Positions 1 through 9,898 of a DNA stretch of 64,000 nt are shown here, piece after piece (positions within the stretch are counted from its first letter, which is position 1; every line of letters begins with the position of its first letter). The stretch is from Actinernus sp. WN-2022 (Eukaryota > Cnidaria > Anthozoa > Actiniaria > Actinernidae). The position numbers were made by a program, and so were the translations under genes. Under the pieces are notes generated by a model. It was not told the origin of the DNA. It worked only from the letters and a program-made list of their open reading frames with translations, and ran no database searches. The DNA is taken from positions 141,271,745 through 141,335,744 of the forward strand of contig JAOWCC010001589.1 of assembly GCA_030867875.1 (NCBI GenBank). Reading direction: 5' to 3'.

Positions 1-1
1 T

Positions 2-571
2 GGAAAGAAATCGAAATCAATTGACACCCGTACCAGCTCAACACGATCTCAACAACATAATAGTGGTCAAAATAAATTAGTTTTCATCGCAGGGGATTCC
101 ATGCTGAAACATCTAGATGGTTACAAAATGTCAAAAGAAAATAAAGTCAAGGTTTCGTCATTCTCTGGATGCACCACCAGTGATCTAAAAGACCACGTCA
201 GACCTCTCCTTCGTAGAAAGCCAGACAAACTTGTCATTCATGTTGGCACTAACAGTCTGAGAGACTCCGAAAGTCCAAGAGAGGTCGCTGAAGAGATTGT
301 TGAATTGGTAAAATCCATCAACAAAGTCTGCCCGGAGATTGAACTAGCAGTATCAGGCCTAATTTCCAGAGCAGACGACGATCAGCTCAATAGCCACATC
401 CCAGCAGTAAAGGGGATCCTCAAGCAATTTTGCAATCAACATCAGTGGACTTATATAGATCAATCTAGCATCAATGTTGAGCAGCACCTTAACCGCAGCA
501 AATTACACCTCAATAAAGAGGGTACATCACTTCTAGCGCGTAATTTTAACTCGTTTATAAAGGGGAAGTAG
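2..571 (+). pseudogene. LINE ORF1 fragment with SGNH-hydrolase (esterase) domain
   Basis: The frame is open from base 2, so the protein starts left of the window; the ATG at 101 is internal. Visible SGNH blocks are AGDSML (block I Ser, about 89-106), VGTNSLRD (Asn block, near 243-266) and LHLN near the end (block V His). Known LINEs of the CR1/L2 group carry such an esterase in ORF1, presumably for nucleic-acid or membrane association during retrotransposition. The frame is intact up to a stop at 571 and is followed 34 bp later by the ORF2 frame. It is labelled pseudogene because the element as a whole is broken. Confidence 0.85.
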
Positions 572-604
572 AGTATTGCCGCCTGTGAGTCCGATGGGGT
601 ACCT

Positions 605-1692
605 GTGTTGCGGGAAACCAACAATACTACATGTGCTGGTAAGTCAGCTAAACCCAACTTAATACCCCGGCAAGGTCTAGTCATGGCCTGCTTAAATATA
701 AACAGCCTCTTAGCGCACATTGATGAATTGAGGGTATTTATATCTGAACAGAAAATAGATATACTGGCAATTAATGAAACGAAATTGGATAGTACAATCT
801 CCAGTAACGAAATTCATTTGCCAGGTTTCGAAATTATTCGAAAAGATCGTAAGATAAATGGAAGGAACGGAGGTGGTGTTTGTTTATATCTAAGCAACAA
901 TATCAACGGTAAAGTTCGCCAAGACCTTGATTATAAAGACCTTGAATGTCTAACAGCTGAGATTACAAAGCTCCATTCCAAACCTATCCTTGTCTCTACC
1001 TGGTATAGACCACCAGGGTCTTCGCCAGATTTGTTTCACTCGTTTGAGGAATTAATCTTTCCACAAGAATAATGAAACACTCGTCATCGTGCATTGATGT
1101 TTGCGTAACTAATTACCCGGAGAAGATTACAAATTCGGGTGTAGCTCAACTGGGCATAAGCGACCATTCTCTAGTTTACATGACTCGTAAGTCACGTTAC
1201 TCTGCTGGCGCCGGCGGTCATAAGGTCATTGAAAAGCGAATATACAAGCACTTGAGTGTTAGCGACTTTCTTGATGATCTGAAACAAAAGAAGTGGCATG
1301 AGGTCGATCTGTTAACAAACCCAAATGAAATGTGGCACATTTGGAAAGAGTTTCTAATGAGCTGTATTGATAAACACGCTCCACTGACTCGCAAAAGAAT
1401 CGGAAACAAAAGATCCCCATGGATCAACAGCGATCTCATACGCATGATGAATAGGCGCGACATGCTAAAAAAGAAAGGTGAAAAATATGTAGATGAGGAA
1501 ACTTGGAGCGAATATAAACAGGCAAGGAATGAAACTAATAATGCAATCAAAAATGCCAAACGAAAATACTTTATGGACAACTTAGCTGCTAATAAAAAAG
1601 ATCCGCGTAGGACATGGAAATTAATTAACGAGCTAACATCTCGCCAACACAAATCACCCAATGTTGCTACTGTAGAACTGGCAGTAGATTAA
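605..1692 (+). pseudogene. LINE endonuclease (APE-like) and linker, with internal deletion
   Basis: The first part (605-1071) reads as the N-terminal half of an exonuclease/endonuclease/phosphatase fold: CLNINSLLAHIDEL, the catalytic-type NETKLD, the GGGVCLY strand and WYRPPGSS. The second part (1072-1692) resumes at CIDVCVTNYPEK and GISDHSLVY, the SDH catalytic motif, and then the basic linker before RT. Family members have roughly 70-80 more residues between these halves, including the GDFN/GDLN box, so a deletion near 1058-1071 removed an essential part and put the halves in different frames. In life this domain nicks target DNA to prime reverse transcription. Confidence 0.85.
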
Positions 1693-2113
1693 TCTTTCAA
1701 ATATTTTTGCGACAACTGGCAATACAGATATTGGCCTATAGTTGTCAAGGTCACTGTTAGTGCCTTTATTAAAGATAGGCGTTACCCTTGCCATTTTCCA
1801 TTCAGTTAGAAAGACCCCCGTACGAATTGATTGGTTAAAAACGCTCGTTAGGGACGGGGCAACAACATCAGCTGCTAATTTTAATAATTTACAGGGAATA
1901 CTGTCGAGGCTAGTCGCCTTTTTCCGTCAATTTTGTTTAACAACTTTCGAACTTCAAGTATGCTTATTTTCCGGCAAGAAAATTTACTATCCGTTGATGT
2001 TAAATATGTTTCAGGCTGTATGTCGGTTTCAGGTATCTCACTAGCCAAGCTCCGGCCTACATTAGTGAAATGGGAGTTAAAAGCTTCAGCTATTTCTGTT
2101 GCTGAGATTTAAA
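1692..2113 (-). pseudogene. Inverted segment of the LINE A reverse transcriptase (fingers region)
   Basis: Read on the minus strand this stretch encodes the RT N-terminal region: ATEIAEAFNSHFTNVG near 2105-2055, DSKFSCRKISILEVRKLLNKID, and DNYRPISVLPVVAKIFE near 1750-1695, with a few frameshifts. On the plus strand the LINE reads linker up to 1692 and then resumes RT at about 2114 (NENK-like, then LLTNC and FRSLHSTLTALLEA). The segment therefore lies exactly where it belongs but back to front. The edges are placed by protein continuity to within a few bases. Confidence 0.8.
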
Positions 2114-2626
2114 CGAAAACAAACTGCTGACCAACTGTACATGTCAGTCAGACTTTCGGTCACTACATAGTACGCTAACTGCACTACTTGAAGCCACCAA
2201 CGATTGGGCTATCAATATCGATAAAGATCTACTAAATGGTGTTATATTCATCGATCTTAAAAAGGCCTTCGATACGATAGACCATGAAATTATATTGCGC
2301 AAGTTGGGCTACTATGGGGTGGACCAGACAAGCTTAAGGTGGTTCGTCTTATTTGGGCAACCGCACCCAAAAATGGAAAGTTAACGGGGGAATATCCAGT
2401 GGAAGTCTGATTACTTGTGGGGTTCCACAGGGCTTAATAATCGGCCCACTGCTATTCCTTCTTTACATAAACGACTTGCCAAACTGCTTAAATAGGGCTC
2501 ACCCCAGAATGTACGCAGATGACACAAGTATCAACTTTTCGGCATCCACTGTAACACCGAGTTACAAAATCTAAACCGATGGTTAATAGCCAATAGACTA
2601 AGTCTAAATATTGCCAAGACCGAATT
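2114..2626 (+). pseudogene. LINE A reverse transcriptase, palm region
   Basis: With frameshifts this reads as RT palm: FIDLKKAFDTIDHEIIL (first catalytic Asp block), [35 protein letters not shown] and MYADDT (catalytic Asp pair at 2512-2523). The sequence breaks off in the middle of the reading KTEF at 2626, where a foldback element has been inserted, and resumes in FMIIG at 3614. Several indels make it non-functional. Confidence 0.88.
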
Positions 2627-3613
2627 GGCCACTTTGGAAAAGAGTAGGGGATTGGGGTGAGGGTGGTCTCGCAAAGGCGCTTGGGATCGTTACAGGGGCC
2701 ACGCATCGTACAGAATACAAACAAACACGGCAAATATCGCAATTTACTCATCGAATATAAGCACAGAAAGTGAAATAAACTTTAAAAAAGGCACTGCACC
2801 AGAAGTAAAGCTCAACAGAAGTGTCCAGAAATGTGGGTTCATAAAAATCAACTTATTAAAGCAGAGCAAAGAAGTGAAAACTACCGCGGAACGGAGTTAG
2901 CAGAAGTAAAGCGAAGCTGTGTGGCCGAATTATGCTACGATCCGAACACGTTATGCTTTTAATAGCCGATTCCTACGTTTCCCATCATGGATTTATGATT
3001 TTAAAGTTGTACTTTGTAACTTTAAACAGGCCCTGTTCTGTTCTTGGGATTGTAGGGTGAAGAGCCGGAAGGAGTTGGTATGTAGTAAATCGCTACAAAT
3101 ACATGTCACCCTAGCGGACTTCAAGATCAAGTGGTTCAACGTTTCTCTTGTCAGTAGTTATTCACGGCCTACAATCCCATGAACAGAACAAGACCTGTAT
3201 AACTAAAGTTACAAAGTATTTCATACTTTAAAGTGACAAATCCATGATGGTGGGAAATGTAGGAATCGGCTAAAGCATAACGTATTCGGATCGTTGCGGA
3301 TTCATCGTAGCAATCGGCCACACAACTTCGCTTTACTTCTGCTAACTCCCGTTCCGCGGTAGTTTTCACTTCTTTGCTCTGCTTTAATAAGTTGGCTTTT
3401 ATGAACCCTTTCCTGGACACTTCTGTTGAGCTTTACTTCTGGTACAGTGTCTTCTTTCAAGCTTATTTCACTTTCTCTGCTTGTATTCGATGAGTTGATT
3501 GCGATATTCGCCATGTTTGTTTGTATTTTGTACGATGCGTGTCCCCTGTAACGATCCCAAGCGCCTTTGCGAGACCACCCTCGCCCCAATCCCCTACTCT
3601 TTTCCAAAGTGGC
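2627..3613. mobile_element. Foldback element (987 bp) with arms of about 430-450 bp inside LINE A
   Basis: The first bases (GCCACTTTGGAAAAGAG from 2628) return as the reverse complement ending at 3613, and the mirror similarity continues inward to about 3055 on the left and about 3170 on the right. The flanks are GAATT at 2622-2626 and GAATT at 3614-3618, a 5 bp target duplication that interrupts an otherwise continuous LINE reading frame. The two arms differ by scattered substitutions and small indels, so the insertion is not recent. On the minus strand the right arm has a 101-residue open frame (3302-3607) that the left arm matches on the plus strand with stops. I do not recognise this protein-like sequence. 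Confidence 0.85.
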
Positions 3614-3727
3614 GAATTCATGATCATTGGGTCAAGGCAAAAGTTAAAGCCGAGAGCTGAAAATCTTGGGCTTGACATTCGAATTGAAGGTAAGCAGATT
3701 GAGAGAGTTCATAATACCAAATCCCTA
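3614..3727 (+). pseudogene. LINE A reverse transcriptase, short middle piece
   Basis: Between the foldback element and a second LINE insertion, 38 codons of the LINE A reading continue (FMIIGSRQKLK, then RIEGKQIERVHNTKSL). The frame continues directly into GLYIDERLISWEKHI at 4284, proving that 3728-4283 is inserted material. Confidence 0.85.
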
Positions 3728-4283
3728 TACCTGGAACTCCTGAACCGTGCCAAGCTACCAACATTGTATAATAGACGTTTACAGGATATTGCTACACTGA
3801 TGTACAAGGTTAAATACGGACTTGTACCGAGTAGTGTCTCGGGCTTGTTCAATAGTAAAAGTACGCGTTACTCGCTCAGAAACAGTGAATTCGATATACC
3901 TAGGTTTGAAACAGTTAGTTATGGAAAGCATTCAATTAGATACTTGGGACCATTTATATGGACAAAGCTTAGGCCTAGTCTTAGGACTGTGTCCAGTCTA
4001 AATTCGTTTAAACATAATATACGAAAGTTAGATATATCAAGCTTAATAGATAACAATTCTTACTGCTGCATATTATGCAGCTCATGATATAATTAGCTCT
4101 GCATATAAATTTTTAGATTTTATAATATATTTCAGTATAGTTATAGTAGATTTTAAAATTGTACATAACTCTAGGTTACTTTTTATCTTATTTTACTCTA
4201 TCTTTTGTTAAAGTGTCCCCCATTAGCTGAACAGCTAAATACATTGACACTGTAATAAAGTTATTATTATTATTATTATTATA
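3728..4283 (+). mobile_element. 5'-truncated LINE 3' end (LINE B) inserted in LINE A
   Basis: The first 360 bp encode the RT C-terminal region of a related LINE (NRAKLPTLYNRRLQDIATL, YLGPFIWTKLRPSLR), with a stop at 4085. A 3' untranslated region of about 175 bp follows and the element ends in a TTA microsatellite at 4259-4282, the usual 3' tail of this LINE group. Truncation at the 5' side is typical of LINE insertions. Only a very short target duplication (TA) can be seen. Confidence 0.88.
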
Positions 4284-4935
4284 GGACTATACATTGACGA
4301 AAGGTTAATATCCTGGGAGAAACATATTTGCGAAGTATCAAAGAAAATATCGTCCGGTATCGGTGCGCTTAAAAGGCTCAGACCATTTATCTCTCAGAGT
4401 ACGGCAACTAAAATCTATGAATCTCTGATTGAGCCCCACTTTGACTATTGTTGTCCAGTATGGGATGGTCTAAGCCAGAAATTAAGTGAAAAGCTACAAA
4501 AACTACAACACCGTGCCGCCAGAGTAATAACAAAATCAGATTATTACGCAAATTCAAATGAGCTCCTCAATCTTCTTAACTGGGATAAACTAACAATAAG
4601 AAGGAGAAAACAAATGGCAATTACAATGTTTAAGTCCATTAATGGTATTTCACCTTCTTACATGCAAGAGTTGTTTGTTTCTAGCAACACAGGATATCAA
4701 TTACGAAACGCGCAAAATAAACTGGCCCTCCCCAAACCTAGAACTGATTATCGAAAGCGAAGTATCAGTTACAGAGGGGCCCTTTTATGGAATAGTCTTC
4801 CAAGCTCACTAAGAAATCTTGATTCTCTTAGTAAGTTCAAAAGGAGTATCAATAAATTCTACGTCCTATCTGACTCACACACGGCAATCATGTAAAGCAG
4901 TTATTTTAACACAATGTATGTAAATAAGCCATTTT
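4284..4935 (+). pseudogene. LINE A RT C-terminal region and 3' end
   Basis: This encodes GLYIDERLISWEKHI, KRLRPFISQ, LIEPHFDYCCPVWD, LQKLQHRAARVIT, YRKRSISYRGALLWNSLP and SKFKRSINKFY, the usual thumb/C-terminal region of CR1/L2 type RTs, ending at TAA near 4894. About 40 bp of 3' untranslated sequence remain before recombinase-like sequence begins. The terminal microsatellite seen in LINE B is missing here, so the very 3' end may be lost. Confidence 0.88.
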
Positions 4936-4943
4936 TAAGGCAT

Positions 4944-5612
4944 ACTGATGCTTTTGGCACACTAGACTCAACTATCGGGAAGTTAAGGTCCATCTTCGTC
5001 CAGTGGGTTAGAACGTTAGATGACGCTACGCTCCCGGGTTATGGGAATCCGGCGGTTTCTCGTACAGTGAAATCGTATGTGACGTTAGTACGAGAGGAAC
5101 AATTGCAGGCAAGGGTTGTCCCGACGCAGGCAGAACCGTTCTTTATTCATGCAGGATTGGCGGCAATAACGGCCGAAATCGTCACGCGCCTTAAGTGTAA
5201 TGACAGTTATTTATTCTCTCTAGGGATCAGGTCTACTTTAAAGTACATTTCTTTACGGGAGACAGGGTAGGGGATTTATGTCGGGTGAAAACAAGTACAA
5301 AGGAATTAATATATTTCCCAACACAAAGGTTTACTTTTCAATCATACACTTACGAAGTCTCTGCGGGACGGAACCTCAAACCTGTTTGGTTTAAAACGGT
5401 ATAGGGATTCCTCTGTATGCCCGGTGACAGCCATAGAAGCATACATCAGAATGTGCGATTTGCTTGAAGTGCCCGTCAGGCAAGGCTTTCTGTTCAGCCC
5501 AACAAACAAGTCGGGGGACATCCTCCCTGGGTCCTTTGACTCTAGTGCGGCACAAGCTCGGTTATCCTCCTACGCTCAGCATCTTTATGGGAGACGACTC
5601 TCGGAAGATCAT
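4944..5612 (+). pseudogene. Tyrosine-recombinase relic, N-terminal and first catalytic part (Crypton/DIRS-like)
   Basis: The reading starts GTLDSTIGKLRSIFVQW, then GYGNPAVSRTVKSYV and REEQLQARVVPTQAEPFF, the core-binding part of a cnidarian tyrosine-recombinase family. At about 5265 the frame shifts to GDRVGDLCRVKT, which holds the box I arginine, and then to ELIYFPTQRFTFQ, VPVRQGFLFSPTNKSGD and SSAAQARLSSYAQHLYGRRL. It breaks at about 5612, before the HxxR box, and the rest of the domain is at 6555-6740. No RT or RNase H is attached, so a Crypton-like DNA transposon is likelier than a DIRS element, but both remain open. Confidence 0.75.
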
Positions 5613-6554
5613 CCAAAACATCTTTAATTCTTGGTTCCTCTTCATCCTCACTCTCATCATTCGAGGTGTCACTTTCTTCACTTTCCATGTCAATGTTTCT
5701 CTTCATATTCACCGCAGAGTGACTTCAGTAGCAAATGATCTTGAAAGTATATCAGTCCCCAGCCACGAACATTTCTTTGAGCTCACCAACCATACCGCCA
5801 CAATTACACCTAGATTCGTCTGAACCAGCCACAGTGCCCAATTCAGAGAAACCATACGAATCCCCGCGACTATAAGGAAAACGAACTGTAAATTGGTGTT
5901 TCTGAGATTGAATAAACTTTGTTTAATTTATCTGGTGGTTTGTTTTTATTCGTATGGTAATCATAGTTCAGTTTTAGAGAATAATTTGCATCTCAAGAGT
6001 TTTTCTCAAAACAATAGGCCCTTCAGTTATCGCTAATCCCTAAGAACAATAGCAGAGTTGATCTAATGAACCATACCGGATTTTGTATACAATTATCTTA
6101 TGAGTTATTAACTGTAAAGTAAAATAATAAAGACAGTTTAGAGCCTATGACGAGTAGTTTGTTCTTACTATTTACGCTACAAAGGGGTTTAGATATTGCG
6201 AGATATTTTAATTTATTACTTTTTTCATTCAACTTCGAATGTATTCAGGGCCGATCGCTCCTGGTTTTATGGACGACCCCAAACAATGGGCTTTGCCCAA
6301 ACATACCCGAATGGATCGATGACTTCATTCACAGAAATAATAGATAATCCTCTGAGTTAATGAGATTCCACTTTATTCATGAGCGCCTCACTTTATTCAT
6401 GAGCGCGCCGCACTTTATTCATGAGCGCGCCGCACTTTACTCATGAGCGCGCCGCACTTTATTCATGCGGAAAGACAATAGGACTGTGACGTCACCTGAA
6501 TTAATGAGAGCGCCTTAAAAATTAGCATAGCGCCTTAAAAAGGAGGCTAATCCC
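5613..6554. other. Foreign insert splitting the recombinase; carries a coding-like piece on the minus strand
   Basis: This 0.94 kb lies between two parts of one recombinase domain. On the minus strand, about 5900-5757 reads HQFTVRFPYSRGDSYGF, ELGTVAGSDESRCNCGG and MVGELKEMFVAGD then a stop, and 5705-5610 reads MKRNIDMESEESDT and EDEEEPRIKDVLDDLP. Both look like protein rather than chance frames, but I recognise neither. A short tandem repeat fills 6369-6470. No terminal repeats or target duplication were found, so the nature of the insert is open. The left edge could also be a rearrangement. Confidence 0.5.
6369..6470. repeat. Tandem repeat, about 22 bp x 5
   Basis: The unit CACTTTATTCATGAGCGC, mostly followed by GCCG, repeats five times with few changes; the last copy is cut short. 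The GCGC core makes each unit CpG-rich in an AT-rich setting. Related GAGCGCC words continue to about 6540. Confidence 0.85.
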
Positions 6555-6740
6555 ATGCCTCTCCTACTACTCACGGCTTACGTAGTGGATGTGCAATTTC
6601 GCTTGGCAGGCGTTGTGTTGGAGGCCATTATGACCCACCTTGGCTGGAAGACCTCAGCCACCGCCCAGCACTACATGAAACTGAGTCATGACATGGCTCC
6701 TGGAGGGGCTAGCGATACCTTAGCTATTCGAAGTCATTAG
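6555..6740 (+). pseudogene. Tyrosine-recombinase relic, C-terminal part
   Basis: After a few unrelated codons the reading is LAGVVLEAIMTHLGWKTSA then TAQHYMKLSHDMAPGGASDTL. HLGW is the box with the third catalytic histidine and Y in HYMKL is the nucleophile of tyrosine recombinases. This is the continuation of 4944-5612. The HxxR segment that should precede it is missing. Confidence 0.75.
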
Positions 6741-8622
6741 CATTTCCTGGTGACGTCATTAGTATTATTTAATAACAGGTTAATTATGCATGTCAGTTGG
6801 CTCGAAGTTTGGCAAACGACGCGAAGTCGGCCCTCCTGCCACACCCTCCTATACTACACAAGTTCATCTCTGTTTCATTTATGTGGTCTCAGTCCGTTTG
6901 GACCAATAAAACGTATTGTTAGAACAACATTTGCGTCATAACCGAAGAGCCAACCAGAATACGTGATACAGCCTTAACCAGGGACGAGGTTGGAATATTA
7001 AAGATGGCGGCACATTCCTCAATAAAACACTCGGTGCATCATGCCGGTAAACCCGTGAACCTTGTTCAGTCTTTCTTAGTCTCCGACGTTAAAGTGCATA
7101 TAAGCCCTAGCCAGTTATCTTTGATATCGATTGTAGATGAAGCTCAAGCATGTTAAGGCCTGGTTCAGGGATCAAATTTCGTGTAAAAAGTGTTTGCCTT
7201 ATTTCAGCACAGCCGAGTACGGTAAGTGCGCAGTTTCTCACGATAATTCTTGACACCCTTAAGTGGTTTGTGAGCAGTAAAACGTGTCACGTGCTCTGTC
7301 ACGTGACTTAGACCACGAAATCAGTAAACCAAAAACGCGGCACCGAGTTTAACAGAAACAGTGAGGATAATAAGTCGATATGGTTAAGGTTAAAGCCTTT
7401 TACCTAATTCAGCTTAGAAAAGATGACTTCAATGTTTCATTAACGAGTTATTACGGCGAAAATGTGCAAAATAGGTCACGTGACTTTTCGTATCCTTAAT
7501 ATTTCCTTATATTTACATGACAGTCATGTTTTCTAAGCGTGGTCTAAAACAGTTATAGGGGAATGTTTTAGCAGTTACTTAACCGCAATTCACTTAAACT
7601 ATTATCTAATTATGACGTCATCGATCAAGGAAGTGGATATTAGTATTGTGGTGTAAATAGATTTTGTTAAACACGGTTCCTGTTAGAAACATTTATTTAC
7701 GATAAATTTATTTTCCGTTAAATGAATCAGGCTTCTCTTAGTCATTTTGTGCAATTTAAAAATCAATTTGGAGAGCGCGAACTAATTTATCGAAGTCAGG
7801 CGGAATTGCCAAAATCAGGCGACAATTTTTATGCCGCTAAAGATATGGTAATCACATGCGTGACGTCACGGGGTCTGCGCATTTATATTCGTCTCCATGT
7901 ATACTACAAAATAAGTGCATTTTTGGGGCCAGTTTTCCAAGTTCTTCATTGGTCATTCCCAAAGCCTGGGACACAGACTTTCTTGTTTTCAAATAGTATC
8001 CAAAGATTCCTCTCTGATGAAAATTTACCAAGGCCAGTCAATATCCTTTGGAATAAGGGCTTCGAAAAGTCATGCCCATTTTTTCTGCAAAGCGAAAATA
8101 TCTTGTACACAAACTGACAAAACTCCAACTCGTCTCTCGTTGCCCACGGCAGTCCCCTCTGAGGAAAACCAACCGAGTTTTGCTGGCTGCAAACATTGGC
8201 AGTCTCTCAGGATGCCACTTACAGATTTTCCAGTGATAGCCAGGTACACATAGCTATTGTTCAAGGTTCGCAAAACAGGTGACGAGATCGAGAAATTATC
8301 GATGAAGACCGACGGCCGCATGCTTTCTTTCGAGTAACTTATTCAGTCTCAATTCATCAACAACAAAAAAAAAAAAACAGCGTTACCTTCCGAAATTAAA
8401 TGTAGTTCTAATCATACGGATAAATACTTCAAAATAAAGTTGAGTTGAACCTTAGATTAGAACCCTCCACGACCGTGTTCAGTGAAACCAAACTCAAACG
8501 GGAACGAAAACCACAATCAAGACGCGCGCGAGACAACCGGATGTAAAATATTAACTTCCGGCTTTATATATATATTTTTTAACTAAAAATGTGCATATAA
8601 TAAACATCTTATTAACCTCGTC
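6741..8622. other. Intergenic stretch without a recognisable gene
   Basis: Mostly AT-rich non-coding sequence. One end of the TTAA-flanked element found at 16501-17050 (AGTGCATATAAGCCCT) stands alone at about 7092-7110, preceded by TTAA. On the minus strand 8321-7700 holds three overlapping protein-like frames (see the separate entry). An A-run lies at about 8366-8377. Confidence 0.5.
7700..8321 (-). other. Unrecognised protein-like frames on the minus strand
   Basis: A frame opens with MRPSVFIDNFSISSPV at 8321 and runs to 8070. A second contains DELEFCQFVYKIFSLC down to a stop at 7946. A third reads NFHQRGIFGYYLKTRKSV then ALGMTNEELGKLAPKMH to about 7830. They overlap out of frame, as expected for a decayed or spliced coding sequence, but I cannot match any to a family. 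A good GTAAGT donor follows the residues AITGKS near 8222. It may be chance. Confidence 0.2.
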
Positions 8623-8623
8623 C

Positions 8624-8712
8624 GCTCGGTCTTTACGGGAAATATGAAACCTCGGTCTTTTATGTACGCTCTGTCAAGACCTCCGTCTAATATTTTCCCG
8701 TAAAGACCGAGC
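8624..8712. repeat. Short inverted repeat (hairpin, about 89 bp)
   Basis: GCTCGGTCTTTACGGGAAA at the left is mirrored by its reverse complement ending at 8712. The sequence just right of it (8713-8810) recurs reverse-complemented at about 40970-41060, so this is part of a dispersed repeat. Confidence 0.65.
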
Positions 8713-9058
8713 AATACCTGTATTCTGATTTCACCATTATACTGTAGCTCTATTGTTTTTGTACTGCACGTTCTAAAGGTTAGGGTGTTTTGTATTGTTG
8801 GGTAAGCAAATGCTGTGGCTCGTTTCGAGCGGTAAAAGCCGGCTCTAAAGACCTCGCTCTCGGTTAAGTAGTAGTTAAAATATTGAACACCAACCCAACC
8901 TACTTTTTGTCAGTTCCTTTTATGTTGAAAGCTGATACCAGGCACAGAACACAATGAAACAACGATAAACTCAACTTTACTGTCATCATGATATACCTAA
9001 AATAACCTTGTTACTATATTTCATAATTTATACTCATTTAATCATTTCACTTAAAGAC

Positions 9059-9262
9059 AATGTCGACCGTTATTCTTTGCGAGGGTGAAGCTATTGTTAC
9101 ATGCCTTCTGGGAATACTAGAAACAATACTAAATTATATTACTATTGTTTAAATACTCTATGTCGACCGTTATGCTTTGCGAGGGTGTAGCTATTGTTGG
9201 ATATCTTCTGGGGATACTAAAAACAATACTAAACTATATTGCTGTTGTTTTACACTTTCACG
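9059..9262. repeat. Tandem duplication, two units of about 102 bp
   Basis: ATGTCGACCGTTATxCTTTG begins each unit (9059 and 9161) and both continue with GCGAGGGTG, CTATTGTT and AACAATACTAAA. A third, inverted fragment (CGCAAAGCGTAACGGTCG, about 9281-9298) follows. Confidence 0.8.
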
Positions 9263-9753
9263 CTCGGAATTCGCTCGAGTCGCGCAAAGCGTAACGGTCG
9301 AGAGTCTAACCTATTTTACTGACATGGGTTCAGCTTTCGCGCGCAAAGGATTATGGGAAAACCTCTTCGACTTGCTACATCGTCGTTACGCCATAGACTA
9401 CGACAACCATATCACAACAGAAGGGGTAACTCTCTAAATTGAAAACACATCATGAGAATAAACTCGTTTTCGTCCGTTTTTCTAAAACGTTGAAATTTGA
9501 TCTAAAAAAAATAGAATCCCATAATTCCTTGCACATAGAGATGGCATAGCTTACATGTAGTCATGACGTCATGATGCCATAATCCAAATAAACCACTTTC
9601 AGATCATGCGCAGTTTGTCTTTTGTTTCAACTTGTGACTGCCCACCAATCACAGCACACGGCGGGCCACCTATTGTTTAACATCAACCTGCCTGCCAAAT
9701 AAATACAGGATTTATACAACTGCGCATGCTCCTGAAACTGGTCTATTGGGGAG
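9263..9753. other. Non-coding stretch, nothing specific seen
   Basis: The 86-codon frame starting at 9177 is a by-product of the tandem duplication. No domain, terminal repeat or tail is visible in the remaining sequence. Confidence 0.4.
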
Positions 9754-9762
9754 ATCTGTCAG

Positions 9763-9898
9763 AAGCCTGAGGAAATCAGACGCCTCTCTCCACTCCCAGA
9801 GAGGGATAGAGAGAGACCGTCTGAGATTAGAGCCGAAAATTCCATACTGATGACGTAGAACATGGGAATGGAGAGAGGCGCCTGATTTTCTCAGGCTA
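9763..9898. mobile_element. 136 bp MITE with 9 bp target duplication (Mutator-like)
   Basis: The ends AGCCTGAGGAAATCAGACGC and the reverse complement of GCGCCTGATTTTCTCAGGCT form inverted repeats of about 34 bp. The flanks are ATCTGTCAG at 9754-9762 and again at 9899-9907. A 9 bp duplication is typical of Mutator-like elements; the family assignment is inferred. Confidence 0.8.

Larger units (their letters stand above)
1..4935 (+). mobile_element. Degenerate CR1/L2-like LINE (LINE A), nearly full length but rearranged
   Basis: A non-LTR retrotransposon runs from beyond the left edge to about 4935. In order it shows an ORF1 with an SGNH-type esterase, an APE-like endonuclease, a linker, reverse transcriptase (YADD box at 2512-2523) and the RT C-terminal region ending at a stop near 4894. 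It is dead: the endonuclease lacks its middle, the first part of the RT is inverted (about 1692-2113), a foldback element sits at 2627-3613 and the 3' end of another LINE at 3728-4283. Removing the two insertions restores a continuous RT reading across both junctions. An esterase-bearing ORF1 with this endonuclease style is typical of the CR1/L2/Rex1 group. The exact clade is an inference. Confidence 0.9.

Noticed and set aside
3521..4087. 188-codon frame on the plus strand as one protein
   Set aside because: Its first third lies in the foldback element, its middle in LINE A and its end in LINE B; the frame is joined by chance insertions.
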